Assembly: GCA_964034945.1 (NCBI GenBank)
Contig: OZ035962.1
Location: 25,107,030 to 25,171,029, forward strand
Length of the DNA stretch: 64,000 nt
Reading direction: 5' to 3'
DNA from: Chrysopilus asiliformis
Taxonomy: Eukaryota > Arthropoda > Insecta > Diptera > Rhagionidae
A program made the translations under genes and the position numbers. The notes below the pieces were generated by a model, which saw only the letters and a list, made by a program, of their open reading frames with translations, was not told where the DNA came from and made no database searches. Shown here in pieces: positions 10,754 through 23,075 of this stretch; position 1 is the first letter of the stretch; every line of letters begins with the position of its first letter.

Positions 10754-13700
10754 TTCATGTGTGAACTTTTAATTCAAACGTTTAGCCAGTGATTCACAGA
10801 TGGGGCTAAGCCTATTTTCTTCTTCTTTTTGTCTTATCAGAAATATCAGAAATAAAAATAGATTGTGAATTGCAAATGTATTGGTAAACCGGTAACAGAA
10901 TGTGAACATAACACACGTCCCGTGTTTCACTGTAAGAAGACGATGTTTTTGATATGTTTTGAATTTCCAAAGCTTTTTGGGGACCAGATACGGTTGTGTT
11001 CGATATGCTAATTGAAATAAAATAAAAACATCGGCTGTCGAACATAAATACGTATATAAAATCATACACAAACATTTTAAATTCAATCTCTTGCAAGAGC
11101 TTTTCTATAAACATCAGGAATACAAATACGATATGAGCTATATTTGAATTAGAATCATATGTGGATTGGTGAACTCGATGCGAACCACGTGGTTTTAAAT
11201 AGAATCAAAAATAAATTAAAATCGGAAAGCTTAACAAGCCTTGACAAGTTGCACTAACAAAACTATGTTAATAATTTTATTCGTTGCAATCTGTGCATAA
11301 TTTTAACTGTCGATTTTAAATTGCAGCCAGTGTAAAAGTGCAGCCAGTGTAAAAGTGCAGCTGAAAGATTAAAATCGTTCCATTAATGCCACACCATGTC
11401 AGAGGACACGTGATATAAAGAAAATCACACATGATTTAACAGTGTGTGCACTTCACGTCGTTTTTCAATTCATCGTGCGTGTATTAGGCGATCTACTATT
11501 AGTGATATTTTTCTAACTAACTGTGGAAGACACCCCTAAAGTGATTAGAAACGAAATAGAAGTACTGAAAGTAATCTAGTCACGTGGTATAGTATTAGTG
11601 ATTGATTTCCTGGCCTCCCCTGGAGCAAAGTCTACCCTGACAAAAAACAAAAAAGCTTTCCAACTACTAATGTAGAAAAATACACTAAAATAAATTTTAA
11701 AGCCACAAATTAGATTCAATGCGATGGGCATGAAAAACACGATATTTTTGTATTGAAATAAAAATAAAATTAAGTCGGGTAGAACTTATATGTAATACTA
11801 CGATTTACAAACACGAGCAAACCGAAAGTTTCAAAATCGTCTCTACAAGCGGTTTTTTCCAATTTTTCTGTAGTGTTTTTCTTAAAGTTTTTCATCAACG
11901 GTGAATTCTATCCCATCCATTTGACGGTGTCACTAGTTGTTGGCGGCGAAGAACGGGTTGTGCTCTACGAAAAAAAGAGGCACGCACGCTATTTTCTTTT
12001 AATTCTCAATAATTGTCTATCCGAAAAATTTGAAAATTTCGAAAATTCAAATTATCTGCAACCCAGCGAGCGATTTAAAAATATCAGTGCGAAATAGTGG
12101 AAAGTTAGTAGAAAAGTCGTAGAATATCGTTTTCTAAAAACCGCTGTGAAAACGCGGTTCTTTTTAAAAAAAAAATCAGTTTAAAAGAAAATACCTTTGG
12201 TGGCCGAATTTGTAAAAAAAAAAACGGCACGCGTTTTTTTGCGACCCGAACGTTCTTCCCTGAAACATCGTCAAATTTAATTTTTTTTTTCAAATTTTTG
12301 TTTCCTGTTTTGATGTTTATTTTAGAATTACGGTTTGTTTTTGTTAAGTTTGAAAAACACCATCTACAACAAAAACACCCAAATTTTCTCTATTTTTTCT
12401 ATTTCAAAAGTGTTTTATTTTTCGAGTTATTGTTTTTCGTGTGCGTGTCCTTAAAAATTGCGTATCCTGTAAAAAGGTTTTTGCAAAAACAGAACACTTT
12501 GAAAAGTTTAAAAAAAATTGGCTCTACTTCGAAAATACTATTGTGAACTGCCATTTGAACGCAGAAACATCCTTGAGGAAGAAAGTCGAAATTTTATTAT
12601 TTCCTAATAAAATAAACACAACTCGAGCCCCTACCGGAGAAACTGCAAATGAACAAAAATACCACCAAAGTTTTTTGTTAAGGAAATCAAACAAATAAAA
12701 ATTTGGTGGAAAGGCGATTTTCACAAACATTTGTTAACTACATTGAAGGATCTTCGAAAAATCTACCCCTCTTTTTAAGACACTCCGAATTCTGGATCGA
12801 ATTTGAATCCTTAAAAAACAGCACAGGAGCGGATTAGCAGCAGTAGAACCAGCAGAACCGTTCGAAGTCAGAACGTTTCGAAAAACGACGTTTTTCCGGA
12901 GTGTTTGGACCCCCCTATTTTAAAGCTTAATCGAACAAACGCACACCACCACAAACGGGAACAGTGTTTGACTATAGAGTGGGGGTGAAAAGACCAACGG
13001 CAAACAAATAAACAAACACAGGAGCATATGTTAAATACAGTTAAAGCGTGGATGTAGCATAAGTGGGCACAGATAGTAATGTAATAAGGAAAAGCTAACC
13101 GATATCCTTCGTTGTATGCCTATTTTCACGAAACGTTTCCCAAATATTTTCCCACTATTCAAGCTGAAAGTGCGAAACCTGAAACTTTTTGTGAATCGAA
13201 AGAAACACTCGCGCGTGGAAAATTCTAATCGGGAAAATTTCCAACTAAAAGGATATTCATAAGAAAAATTAATTCTTTTAAGTTCGTTTTAACTGAAAAG
13301 CAATAAATAGGAATACCAGTGGTTTTTGTTGAAAGAAAAATATAAATAAATAAATAAATAAATAAATACTCCCAGTTTATAAATGAAGGAAAAATTTTAT
13401 ATGAAAAATACACCAACACATTGATGTGGACATGCGCCTACTGTGATAATAATTTCTGTAAAACACAGGATCGAAGGGCAAGGATATTCGGTTGTGCCCA
13501 ATATACGAATTACACGAAAAAATAGCAAACAAATATTCATACAATAAAACAAAATTCATTTTAAAATAGCAGCATTTGCTGGATGAAAAAATAAAAGTTT
13601 CTTTATTTATTAGTTTTTTATTTGATGGGAAAATAATTTTCCGATGAAATTTTTAGACGGGTCGTGTTCGGAATTCTGTGAAAAACCGGTTAACTGAAGT

Positions 13701-14360
13701 CGAATTTTTCTGTAAAGTTGTTCAGTTTTGGTGGAAATTCAATGAAAACCGTTCCGAACGGAAAATAATCTGTGAAAATTTTAAGGTGCTTATTTTATTG
13801 TGCTTAAGATACAAAAATATCAAGTTACCCCCCTCAACCACCAAAATATCCCCTCGAAAGATAAAGAAGGCAAATCTAGTTATCAAAAAAAAGGCAATAA
13901 TAGAGAATATTTGTTTCGTTTTATAATTTTTTTAATTAAAATTTAAGTGCAACGCAATATAAATAGTAGAGAGTAATTGTACCTAATTAAGAAAAAAAAA
14001 GGTTTTATATACAGAATTTGTTAAAAATATAACACAAGATTTTGTTTTTTTCGTTAATTGAATTTAAAACACGGTTTTTCTGGGCTTTTTCATTGTTAAA
14101 TGTGTACACTTTACCGAATTGGTGCTAAAAAACAGGTGATTTACAGTAAATCATCGTGAAATACCAACAAAAAAAAATCGAGGATAACAAATCGAAAAAA
14201 TCTTCTGTTAAAATCAAATTTCTGTTATTAACTAATTAAGTTACAAATTAATAATAAATAAAAGCACATAAGAAGAAAAATCAAACCAAACAAAAAAAAA
14301 AATCGCTATAATTTATTTTTCTGTGCGAAATCGTTTTAATAAAATTAATTTTATGAGAAA
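10754..14360 (+). promoter_or_regulatory. Non-coding region upstream of the 14361 exon; probable leader in its right part
   Basis: This AT-rich region has no supported coding exon. Visible features are an exact 17-bp tandem duplication (cagccagtgtaaaagtg at about 11325-11360); three CACGTG E-boxes at about 11188, 11405 and 11582; a GC-richer patch at 12820-12990; and an (AAAT)n run at about 13341-13369. A tiny upstream frame (ATG AGA AAA TGA) at 14353-14364 overlaps the start codon of the next exon. The transcription start could not be placed. Confidence 0.4.
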
Positions 14361-14463
14361 ATGAGTGACAGGGAGCGATCGTCCCCAACACTGATCGAAT
14401 CTGGATTAAAAAATCTCATCGGTGGACGCGATAGCAATTATCCCCTGATATCCGGAATTAATG
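14361..14463 (+). CDS. First coding exon of a plus-strand gene, splice phase 1
   Basis: It reads ATG then 33 more codons, starting MSDRERSSPTLIESG and ending YPLISGIN, plus one base (G) before a perfect GTAAGT donor at 14464. Codon use and the hydrophilic, Ser/Arg/Asp-rich start look like a real protein N-terminus rather than chance in AT-rich DNA. A four-codon upstream frame overlaps the start as ATGA, which could dampen or reinitiate translation. No domain is contained in it. The phase matches the exon at 54853-55465, so the two may be alternative starts of one gene. The downstream exon was not found in the window and the family is not recognised. Confidence 0.8.
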
Positions 14464-15775
14464 GTAAGTATCAAATTTATGAAATAAAAATATGTATATT
14501 ACTAACATTAAGCAAAGCTGAAATACTGGGCTGAGAGGGGCCGCGGTCAGCTGAGGAGTGAGAAATACTGAAAACATAAAAAGTTTTTTAAACAAAAAAA
14601 AATATCCCGGAACCAGGAATCAAAAAAAAAACACACTTTTCCGTATTTTCGTCCTACAGGCAATGACAGCAGGACGTAAAATCGTTTTTTTTTATGAAGA
14701 GCGGAACGGTGTCGAGGGGCTCATAGGGAGCCATTTTCCGAAACTTTCGAAAATAGGGATTTCGGACCTACCAACCCTTGCTGCTCTTTTTCGCCACCCA
14801 CCCGTCCGTGTCGGTTGCGTTTGTTTGTATAGCAATGTTTGGACAGGGGGGTGTGATTTGAATGAAAGCTGAATATTCTTCGTGAAAATGGAAAAATCTC
14901 CCTTTTCCATTTGGTATGACGTCGTCTGGGTGGGTGGAATCACATTTTCCGAAAGCAATCAATGTGTGCATAAATGGAGGGGAATTGAAACAGTGGAGTC
15001 GATTGCAATTGGGGGTGGTTTTAATCGTTTTACCACTATTATAAATATTTACCTAAATTTTACTAAAAATTGGTTGCAGGTTTTTCCAATGAATTTTGAA
15101 ACTTGGAGTTTAAAATTTTTCATTATGTAGGGAGGAAATTTTCGTCAATTTTTTTCTTACATTCTTCCGCTTATTTGCCTAAATTGTATTGTTATATTTT
15201 GATGCATGTGACTACCTCCCTTTAAAATAGGAGACATCCCCAGTTTTAATGCGCTCTTCGTTAATGTGTGCAGACACTAAACTTGAAAAGATTTTCCAAA
15301 GTGTTTTTTTTTCTTATTTCCTGAAAGTTTGTTAAAAATTGAGTTACTCCTACCCTTAAAAGCAAGTTTCTTAATTGCATAAAATTGGAGATAATTCATG
15401 CAAGAAAATGCAACTAACGAAGGAAATGTGACATTCAAGAAGCTTTTAGGATTTGTATTTAATTAATTTTGTTGGATTAATCCCTTTGCGGCTGTCAATA
15501 ATTTTATTTTTCTTCTGTTTTCTTCCAAAAGTTTTCCACAGTACAGGAAAATCTCAGAAAATTCCACGAAAAATCCGATTTTGATCCTCGTAATTAAATT
15601 GTGATTGTTTTCATGGCCTGTCATTGAAATGTTCCGTGGAGACCGCATTTGTCAGATTTTTTTGTAATCTTGGACAAAAATGCTCGGAAAAGGCAATGAA
15701 AAATACCACAATTTATGGCTAATCGAGACCAAAAATTAATTTATTTTTTGTGTTAAATGTTAAACTCAATTACGG
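14464..15775 (+). other. Intron sequence after the 14463 donor
   Basis: Non-coding. A segment near 14910-14940 (tggtatgacgtcgtctgggt) is loosely similar to 17822-17850 (cggtatgacgtgttccacga), hinting at an old dispersed repeat. Otherwise nothing is recognised. Confidence 0.5.
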
Positions 15776-15900
15776 AGCTGTTCATAAAATACGTCACACA
15801 TTTTTAGGACAAGGTGAAAGGGGGAGCCGGGGAGCGAGATCTGGGGTTGTTTGATGGGCGACTTATCTTCATACAAAATATCGTAAAAGAGTGAAATGAG
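15776..15900. mobile_element. MITE fragment, CCATAAAATACGTCAC family
   Basis: Starts gagctgttcataaaatacg and passes into a G-rich core (gggggagccggggagcg). The far terminal repeat is not found; it is probably truncated near the hAT MITE that follows. Confidence 0.6.
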
Positions 15901-15936
15901 CGGAGAGAGTGTCCGAAAAGCCTAAATTAGCTTTTA

Positions 15937-16379
15937 GATTAATCGGTATTGTCCCGGATTTAGTTATCGCGGCATCCCGAAATCTAAATTTTTGTCCCGG
16001 ATATCTGGTTTAGTTTTAAATTCAAAAATTTTCACCTGAAGCGTAGTTTTTTCGTCAGTTTCTATCTCCTGCGTGTCTTTATTTTAAGAAAATCGCCTGC
16101 GGCGCATTTTCTTATAAAATTGTTGTGTATATCGTATATTGTTTTCTAAAAGTTTTGCTTGCGGCGTGGTTCAATTTCTGCTGTGTTTTAAAGAAAATAC
16201 CACAAGAAGTGATACACAAATTCACTTCATTTGAAAAGATTTGGGGCGTAAGACAGTTTTTTCGCTGCCACCATTTTTCCTTGTTTTATATTTTTCGATT
16301 ATTAAAATTTTCTCTTTCCTCACTCCACCCCCCTCACCGTTCTTTTGACCCGGATTTTAACAAATAAATGGTCACCATA
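15937..16379. mobile_element. hAT-like MITE, left end truncated
   Basis: Family phrases occur in the order tgtcccggatttag, catcccgaaatctaaa, gcctgcggcgcatttt (about 16097), gcttgcggcg (about 16158), a C-rich tract near 16325 and the terminal aaatggtcaccatag. It closely parallels the intact copy at 21834-22243. Confidence 0.75.
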
Positions 16380-16654
16380 GCTTAAATATAACTCAAAAGT
16401 GGTTTTTGGGTCTAAAGTTGGAAAACTTACCGGAAAACCTACATTGCAATTTCTTATTTATCCAATGTTCTCAAAACTCGACTTAAAAAAAACTCATAGC
16501 AAGTGTCGCAGATTCACAATCTTTATTTTTCAAATGAAAAACCAAACAATTTTCCATTCAAATGGTGATTTTTCACTTCCGATAGTTCAGTCTAGAAAAA
16601 TTCATTCTAGAAAATTCAGATAAAACAAGAAAAAACTTGAAACAGTCTGGTTTT

Positions 16655-16865
16655 TAAAATAAATGCCAAAAGGCAGTAATTTCTGAGGAAAATGCGCCGC
16701 AGGTAAAAACTTTTGATTTTTGAGTTCAATTTTTGTTTAGTAATTAAGAAATCATAAAACCGGATTGCATAATTCCGAGACAAAAGATTAGTTTCCGGGT
16801 CGCCGGGCCAACATGCCTTAATCCGGGATTGTTCCGGCAACTTTGGGACCTGTGGTGAAAATCCC
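16655..16865. mobile_element. hAT-like MITE fragment
   Basis: It contains ggcagtaatttctgagg, atgcgccgcagg (16692), a long shared stretch (aattccgagacaaaagatta), catgccttaatccgggattg and a decayed end. Only the right-hand third of the family is present. Confidence 0.65.
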
Positions 16866-19404
16866 ATGAAATTTTGACAAAAAGCCTTTAAATTTTCTTA
16901 CAAAAAATTCTTTGATTTTCAGCTCAATTTCAACGTTTCGAAAGTTTTTTTTCTATTTTAAATTAATTTTTTAGCGATAATAAAACATGTTTCTTATATG
17001 TTCAACGTGTTTGATAACCTTGCATGAGATTTTCCTTTACACCGATTTTCTTTCGTAAAATTACTTAATAGATAATGCCATAGGTTTTATTTGCACCGAG
17101 TTTTAAACTTGGTTTTGCAATCGATGACAATTATCAGACATTTCTACCTTCTAGATATGTTAACATTATGCAGCCCTTCAAAGGTTTCCTCTAAAAGATT
17201 AGATTTGAAATGTCAACCATCGTCCACACCCATGATATGATGGCCTTTAAAATAATTAAAAATAGCAAAAAAAGACAATATTAAATTGAATTAAAGTTCA
17301 TATTTGTAAAATTCCAATAGTTTTCAAAAAAACCCCTCTCGATGAGAAAACTAACTTCCAACGTAAACTTGGAAATTTTGTATACATTTTGATCCTTCTG
17401 CGCCCCATCAACCGACCCCCGTCCAATGTTGGCAAATGTCAAAGGTGAAAGAATTTCTATGCCACCCCCTAGACGAGCTTTTCCACTTTCATATCCTCAA
17501 ACCCTTAGCTTTATTCCCGTTAAAAATCGAAGTTCACCGGCAAAACGGCATGTCATGCATGTTTCGATTTGATACAAAATTCAGGATGTCCCCCCTCACC
17601 TTTTTCCTCTTTGCCTATATTTGTAATACACTTACACCTACACAATGATTCGGCGATATGAAAAAAATTCTCCTTTTCGAAATGTCAAAATGCTCGAAAG
17701 GTCCTTTAGACCATCGAAGGGATAAAAGCTTGGTTTTGTTTTTCCTTCGAATGACTTTGGGGGATTCAGTGCGATTCGAGTGAACCCCAACATTAAGAAA
17801 AAGCTCGATTTCACCCCAATTCGGTATGACGTGTTCCACGAGAGGGTGGAATTGAAATCCTTGTTGGAAATGTGTCATGCCAAGATTTTCTCCCAGGCTA
17901 TATTCGATTGTGTGCGTCGATTTATGCACGTTTCCAAACGTATTTCAAAACGACATACTTGACAGGACAATGTAACAAATATTGTTGCAATGTAACAAAT
18001 GATTGTATGGACATTTACGAAAATCTTTCAATTATTAACGAGTATTTTGAATACATTGAGGCTTGTGGCATGCCTTTAATACCAATTTGCCCAATAATTT
18101 GTCAAAATTTTATTGTTTTGATGGCGTGCATGTGCCGCCGCCCGCCGTATGAGTCGTCAATTCGGAAGCATGTGATTATGGCAATGACGACATGAAAATT
18201 TTCATATAAGTAAGCATAGCTGAATACATTCACATGTTTATCCAACATACCCGTGTTATAGCAATTTAAATACGATGAAAAAAAACGTTTTTTTCTTTGG
18301 TTTAAAAAAAAGTCGTTTGGTGCGAATGTGAATGAATTAAATTTTTCTATTGGTGTGGGTTTTGTTATCATTTTCAAAGCTTTTTCTCAATAAAATAACA
18401 CAAATTATGAATTAATTGAGGAAAACAGGAACCGAAAAAAAGTTATTCTATTCACATTTTTAAATCGAGAGAAGAATTTTTCCACTTTCTGTAGTGTTTT
18501 GGAAAACAATTTCCCGCCCAGATTTCACTTTGATGTATTTAGAATTTCTCATCCATTAAATTTTGCATTTGTTCATTGGTTTTGTGTAATTCGATACTGA
18601 AACGCAGCATAAATTATTTAAAATTGACAGCCACACAAACAAAAATATGTATTTTCATTTAAAATTGAATACACTTTAAATCACATGACAGTGATGTACA
18701 CCAGACGGATGGAAGTTTCTTTTTCTTTTATTTTGTTTCCTTCGATTTTCGAGATTTGGACATTACTGGTCGACAGTATTGCTGGGTACCATGTGGTATT
18801 TATCCATTTTTCTTCTGTCAGGTTAAAGTTTTTCTTGTGTTCTGTTTGGCTATTGTTTTAGAAAAGATTTTAGCAATTTTCTGTTTTTACGGTTTTCAAT
18901 TTTGCCCAAAACAATTCTCAGATGGTGATAAAATATTGTTATACCAACTTATCCAAAAGTCCTTTCTAAAGTTCGGGAATTTTTTTAATCGAATTTTCTT
19001 AATTCTCGAAAGCGAAAAAAAATGTTTTCACAGTACGTATAAGTCACCGCTAAAACTTTTCGCCCCTGAAGAGGACACACCTGTCATTGTAGGCGGGTCT
19101 GGTAAACACTGGGTTTCGTTTGGTTCACCGACTTAACGAGTAGCAGAAAAGGGATAAAAAAGATTTGGCTTTATCAGAAAGTCATAGAGTGACAATTTTT
19201 TTGTGTAGATCCGTAACACATGATCGCTGATGGGCAAGGGAGGGTGGTCAGACGAGAGGGGGAGGGGGCAGATGGGAGGCACGATAAGGAGGGGTTGGAA
19301 GGGGAAGAAATTTTCAATGCATCGCAATTAGTCACAACGTACGCTATCAGGTAAAGCTGTGCATCCGAAAAAACTGTGAATTTTACATAGAAATATCACA
19401 TAAT
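16866..19404. other. AT-rich intronic or intergenic stretch
   Basis: No supported gene. The less AT-rich part (17400-18200) has several open frames on both strands, none with splice signals or a recognisable product. A G-rich patch lies at 19230-19300. Confidence 0.5.
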
Positions 19405-19640
19405 CAAAAATTTTATTATAAAATGCGCCGCAGGAAAATGTTTTGAAGGAAAAAACCTCGCTGGAGGCAGAAATTCGTCTACAAAATTTTGCCATAGGCG
19501 TAAAATTTTAAGCTTTTAAACTAAATCAAAAAATGCGGGCCAAAAATTTAGGACGCCGCGCAAGGATATTTATGACTGTGCGACTGTTCAGTAAAATCTT
19601 GGCACCGCATTTTGTTTAAAACATTTGGAATGCGGCGCAC
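19405..19640. mobile_element. hAT-like MITE fragment, rearranged
   Basis: aaatgcgccgcagg (about 19422), ctggaggcagaaattc and cataggcgtaaaatttt match the family. They are followed by segments in reverse orientation (ttggcaccgc, aatgcggcgc), suggesting two joined fragments. No terminal repeats are seen. Confidence 0.55.
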
Positions 19641-19894
19641 ATTTCTTAATTATTTTTTCTTGGTTTTCGCTCAAATAAAGATCTACTGGCTATGCAATTT
19701 TGTTGTTTAGTTGGTGTTCCGTTATAACCATGCCCCTCCCCCTCCCCCTCAGGATTGACAGAAAAACATATGGCTGCCCTAATCCTAACGACAACATAAA
19801 CAACAGCAATGTCTGCAAAATCAGTTCTTTTGTACGTGCAGTAAAACACAAATTCCATTGAAAATGTTATTATGTTGCGTTATAGCATGCTTAA

Positions 19895-20090
19895 CCCTTC
19901 GTTAATGTGAATGATTAAAAAGCCGCCAATTTGGCCACATATGGTCAACGGAATGTCACCAAAAGTTAACAGACTTGCATGACCAAACATGTGTGTGAAA
20001 TTTCATTACCGTAGCTCAAGTAGTTTTTGAGAAATTTAACCCTTCGTTACTGTGGTAAAATACGTCATGTTCCACCACACCAACGAAGGG
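19895..20090. mobile_element. piggyBac-like short element flanked by TTAA
   Basis: A 196-bp element beginning CCCTTCGTTAATGTG (19895) and ending CACCAACGAAGGG (20090), with TTAA immediately outside each end (19891-19894 and 20091-20094). TTAA target duplication plus CCC...GGG termini is the signature of piggyBac-superfamily insertions. A second copy of the end, TTAACCCTTCGTTACTGTGG, lies inside at 20036-20055, so a 51-bp sub-element (20040-20090) is also bounded by TTAA and can fold back on itself. No transposase is present. Confidence 0.82.
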
Positions 20091-20094
20091 TTAA

Positions 20095-21322
20095 CAATTC
20101 ACATGTTTCTCTGGCGTTTAGAGTAACAAATAAAACTCGTATCTAATGGATTTTCCAACGACGTACAAATTCCAAATAATTCATTCGAGCAAAGTACAAC
20201 AAGAACACACAATTAAAGAAAAAACGACGTCAAAGATCGATTATTCCCGTATTTAATAATTCATGAAATGATAAGTGAATAAAATAATTTGACCCTGTTT
20301 GCAAAAATATTTAATTATTAATTGTACATTCGCCAACAATTGAATTTATTTGATAAATAGACCAAACAAATTGGCGGCAATGAAACAAACTATTTCAAGT
20401 ATCGCATATCCTCCCCTATACAACATAAATCTACCACAATAAAAATTCATTAAAAGCTCATTCAATAGCTCTCGGCTGTCTCGCTATGGTATGGTTCTAC
20501 AACAATGACCGCATAGTAAAGAAATATGGTCAATTATAGTAAACGCCATCAAAACCAAATAGAATGAATATAAACTGACTTAATATAGTCAGGTTTTTTT
20601 TATAATAATTTGATGATGATGGTGATAAAAAACTAATTCAAAATGACATTGAGCATAGTTGGGGTAATTTTAGTGAAATTCATAGTAAACGTTGGCAGTC
20701 ATCGTCCGCCGTTAAAATACCTGTTTATCAAGCTTTTTTTCTGTGTATCTACTAGTAATTTGATAGAAAAACTAGTCACCAGACCATTTAAAAATCCGCG
20801 AATCAACAGAAATTTATCAAAATGTTCTCAGTGTAACGCCGCGCCGCCGGTCGTGATATTCAATCATGCGGGGCAGGCAGAGACTTTTCATACAAATCAT
20901 ATGATTCCGACGAGATTAAGTAATTCATGTTCATAAAAAGTTATTTGTGATATGAAAATCGGGGGAAAAGCTTGAGAAATGCGCACCGTAAAATTATTGT
21001 GTCGTACAGGCAGGTAATACATAGACATGGGAGGAACATAAATACTATAAGAAGTTATCTGTTATGGAAAGCTACCCATAAAATATGAAAAAGTACTCTA
21101 TTTGAAGTGTTTGAAAAATTCAGAGCAATTGAGAAATCTCAAAATTCTCGAAAATTTTAATTCAAAGCTTAAAAGATTTGAATTTAAGCTTCAACGCTCT
21201 TCGAAATGGATTTTTAAGTATGGAAGGATTATGGAAAATTCCATTGTTTTTAAGATTTTTTTTCTTTAACCTGAAGGGGCAAGAATGAGGCTAATGTGTT
21301 TTATGCATAGCTCCTAACCACA
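20095..21322. other. AT-rich non-coding stretch
   Basis: Nothing coding is supported. A CpG-richer patch occurs at 20835-20880 inside a 97-codon plus-strand open frame without splice support. Confidence 0.5.
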
Positions 21323-21662
21323 CTCTTCTTCTTCTTCTTCTTCGTTTCTTTTTTCTTTTTTCTCTTTTCTCTTTCTTCTTCCTACTTTCTTCTCTCTTTC
21401 TTCTTTCTGCGTTCTTCATTCTTCCCAAGTAACCAAATAGGGCGTAAAGTGGTCGTGGCGACTTTAACATCGAATCTTTATGGTCGCCACGACCACTTTA
21501 CGCCCTATTTGGTTACTTGGGTTCTTTCTTTTTCCTTATTTTTTTTTTCTTCTTCCTTTTTTGTTTTTTTTTCATGTTTTTTTTTCTTCTTCTTCTTCAT
21601 CTTCTTCATCTTCTTCATCTTCTTCATCTTCTTCATCTTCTTCATCTTCTTCATCTTCTACT
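21323..21662 (+). repeat. CTT/TCTTCA pyrimidine tract split by a hairpin
   Basis: Pyrimidine-rich sequence on the plus strand: CTT/TTTTCT tracts at 21323-21423, T-rich sequence at 21522-21585, and a regular 9-bp unit (cttcttcat) repeated at 21587-21660. The hairpin at 21424-21521 sits in the middle of the tract. Open frames give Phe/Ile or Ser homopolymers and are not genes. Confidence 0.85.
21424..21521. repeat. Perfect 39-bp inverted repeat with 20-nt loop
   Basis: Arms 21424-21462 (starting cccaagtaaccaaataggg) and 21483-21521 (ending ccctatttggttacttggg) are exact reverse complements over all 39 bases. The loop is 21463-21482. A perfect stem this long is rare by chance and implies a recent inverted duplication, a foldback element, or selection for structure. 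As RNA it would form a 39-bp duplex. No target duplication is evident because both flanks are simple pyrimidine sequence. Confidence 0.95.
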
Positions 21663-21833
21663 TCTTCGGCATCACATCTGGTTTCCTGTCTTGCTCCGCC
21701 ACAATAGGTTTAGCCAGAAGTTCCGGTCGCGTGCCGATTACCTCCAGTTTTGTATCCCAACTTTCTTTGCGTGCTGGTCAACACCGTCTTGCATTGATTA
21801 ATTTTATAACCGACGATTTTCATGCATTATAAC

Positions 21834-22243
21834 TAGGGTGACCATATGGTACAGTCCTGAATTTAGGTATGTTTTACCGGCATCCCGAAATCTAAATTGT
21901 TGTCCCGGATTATTCGATTTAGCCTTCAAACCGAAAATTTTCCCCCGCGGCGCAATTTTGTCATAAGTTTCTACCTCCAACATGTCTTTATTTTCAAAAA
22001 TTTGCCTGCGGCCGATTTTTTGTTGAATTTTAAAGAAAAAACCACCACAAAAAGTGACAGAAAAATTCATTTCTTTTGGAAAAGAGTTGGGACGTATGAT
22101 AGTTTTTTCGCACGCGTCGCGTTTACTTGTTTCCTCGGCTGTTCCGTACTTTTCGATTTTTTTCGAGGTATAAAAATTTTACCTTACTCATCTCGATCCC
22201 CTCATCAGTCCCGGAATCGACAAAGAAAAATATGATCACTCTA
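21834..22243. mobile_element. Intact hAT-like MITE with 8-bp target duplication
   Basis: A 410-bp element from TAGGGTGACCATAT to ATATGATCACTCTA, inverted terminal repeats with two mismatches. It is flanked by attataac (21826-21833) and gttataac (22244-22251), 7 of 8 bases equal, as expected of hAT-superfamily insertion. Internally it has ccgcggcgcaatttt and gcctgcggccg motifs, matching other copies. No coding capacity. Confidence 0.88.
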
Positions 22244-22989
22244 GTTATAACCGGCATAGAGTATTAACCTTGTCCACGTACCTAATTTCATCACACGGGG
22301 TATAAAAAACGATCACACACCACACAAATGCAAAGAAAATACCTCAACCAGATTGCCAAACTTGATCAAAAGTTCTCCGCAAATCAAAAGCCATGTTGAT
22401 CGTGTACCGATCGTGATGAATTATCATGAGTGGCGTTTATGCTATTGCCGATGCTCTTAAGTGTAAAAGAGATAGACTAATTCGTGACGTACTCGTTAGA
22501 AACGATTAGCAAAGATTTTGCGAGCTTTCGTTTCACTTGAGCAATGCGCGGTGTCACATGATCGAAATGATCGTTTAGTGTGATCGAACGTCGAAATCCA
22601 AATGATTAGATTAGATTTATCGTCATTTTTAGATGACCTGCTCTTACGTCTTGTGTCCGGCGACCTCGCCCTGGCCTGTATTTCGTTGAGAAATTCGAAA
22701 ATTTTGCTTTAATTGATGACATATTTTTGCAGCTAAACAGATAACGTCAATATCGATCAATGATGCGATTTAATTAGAAACCTGAAGGAAATAGAATGAT
22801 TTAATTGCACTAGTTCAAGTGATTAATTGAAATGTTGAGATGTTTTTTGTATTTTGTTTTAAAAATTTTCTTCGAGTTTTATAGAATTTTTTAATAGAAG
22901 GGAAATCTTAAATATGGCCTTTATGTATTTTTCTCTAATTTGAAATTTCTAATACGATAATGTGACAGCAGCCTGAATTCCCTACAAAA
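22244..22989. promoter_or_regulatory. Unique stretch with clustered GATCG motifs
   Basis: No gene is seen. Between about 22395 and 22590 the core tgatcg/cgatcg recurs (about 22397, 22408, 22559, 22569, 22582), in sequence with more balanced composition than its surroundings. This could be a cis-regulatory module, but no function is established. Confidence 0.25.
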
Positions 22990-23075
22990 AATCATGAAAA
23001 AGTCTGTCAAAGCGAAGAAGGGGGGAGGGGGGGGGGGTTAATATACCGTGACGTATTTAACGACAACCTCTGTGT
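22990..23075. mobile_element. MITE fragment with poly-G core
   Basis: aaaaaatcatgaaaaagtctg, a G-rich run (about 23018-23038), then accgtgacgtatttaacgac resemble the right half of the CCATAAAATACGTCAC family. The left end is not seen. Confidence 0.5.

Noticed and set aside
11188..11590. Cluster of CACGTG sites as a clock or bHLH control region
   Set aside because: Three sites in 400 bp is suggestive, but several CACGTG are expected in 64 kb by composition, and no transcription start was placed nearby.
21449..21832. 127-codon frame rich in Phe and Ile, and overlapping poly-Ser frame
   Set aside because: They cross the CTT-rich tract and hairpin. The repeated residues come from the 9-bp pyrimidine unit.
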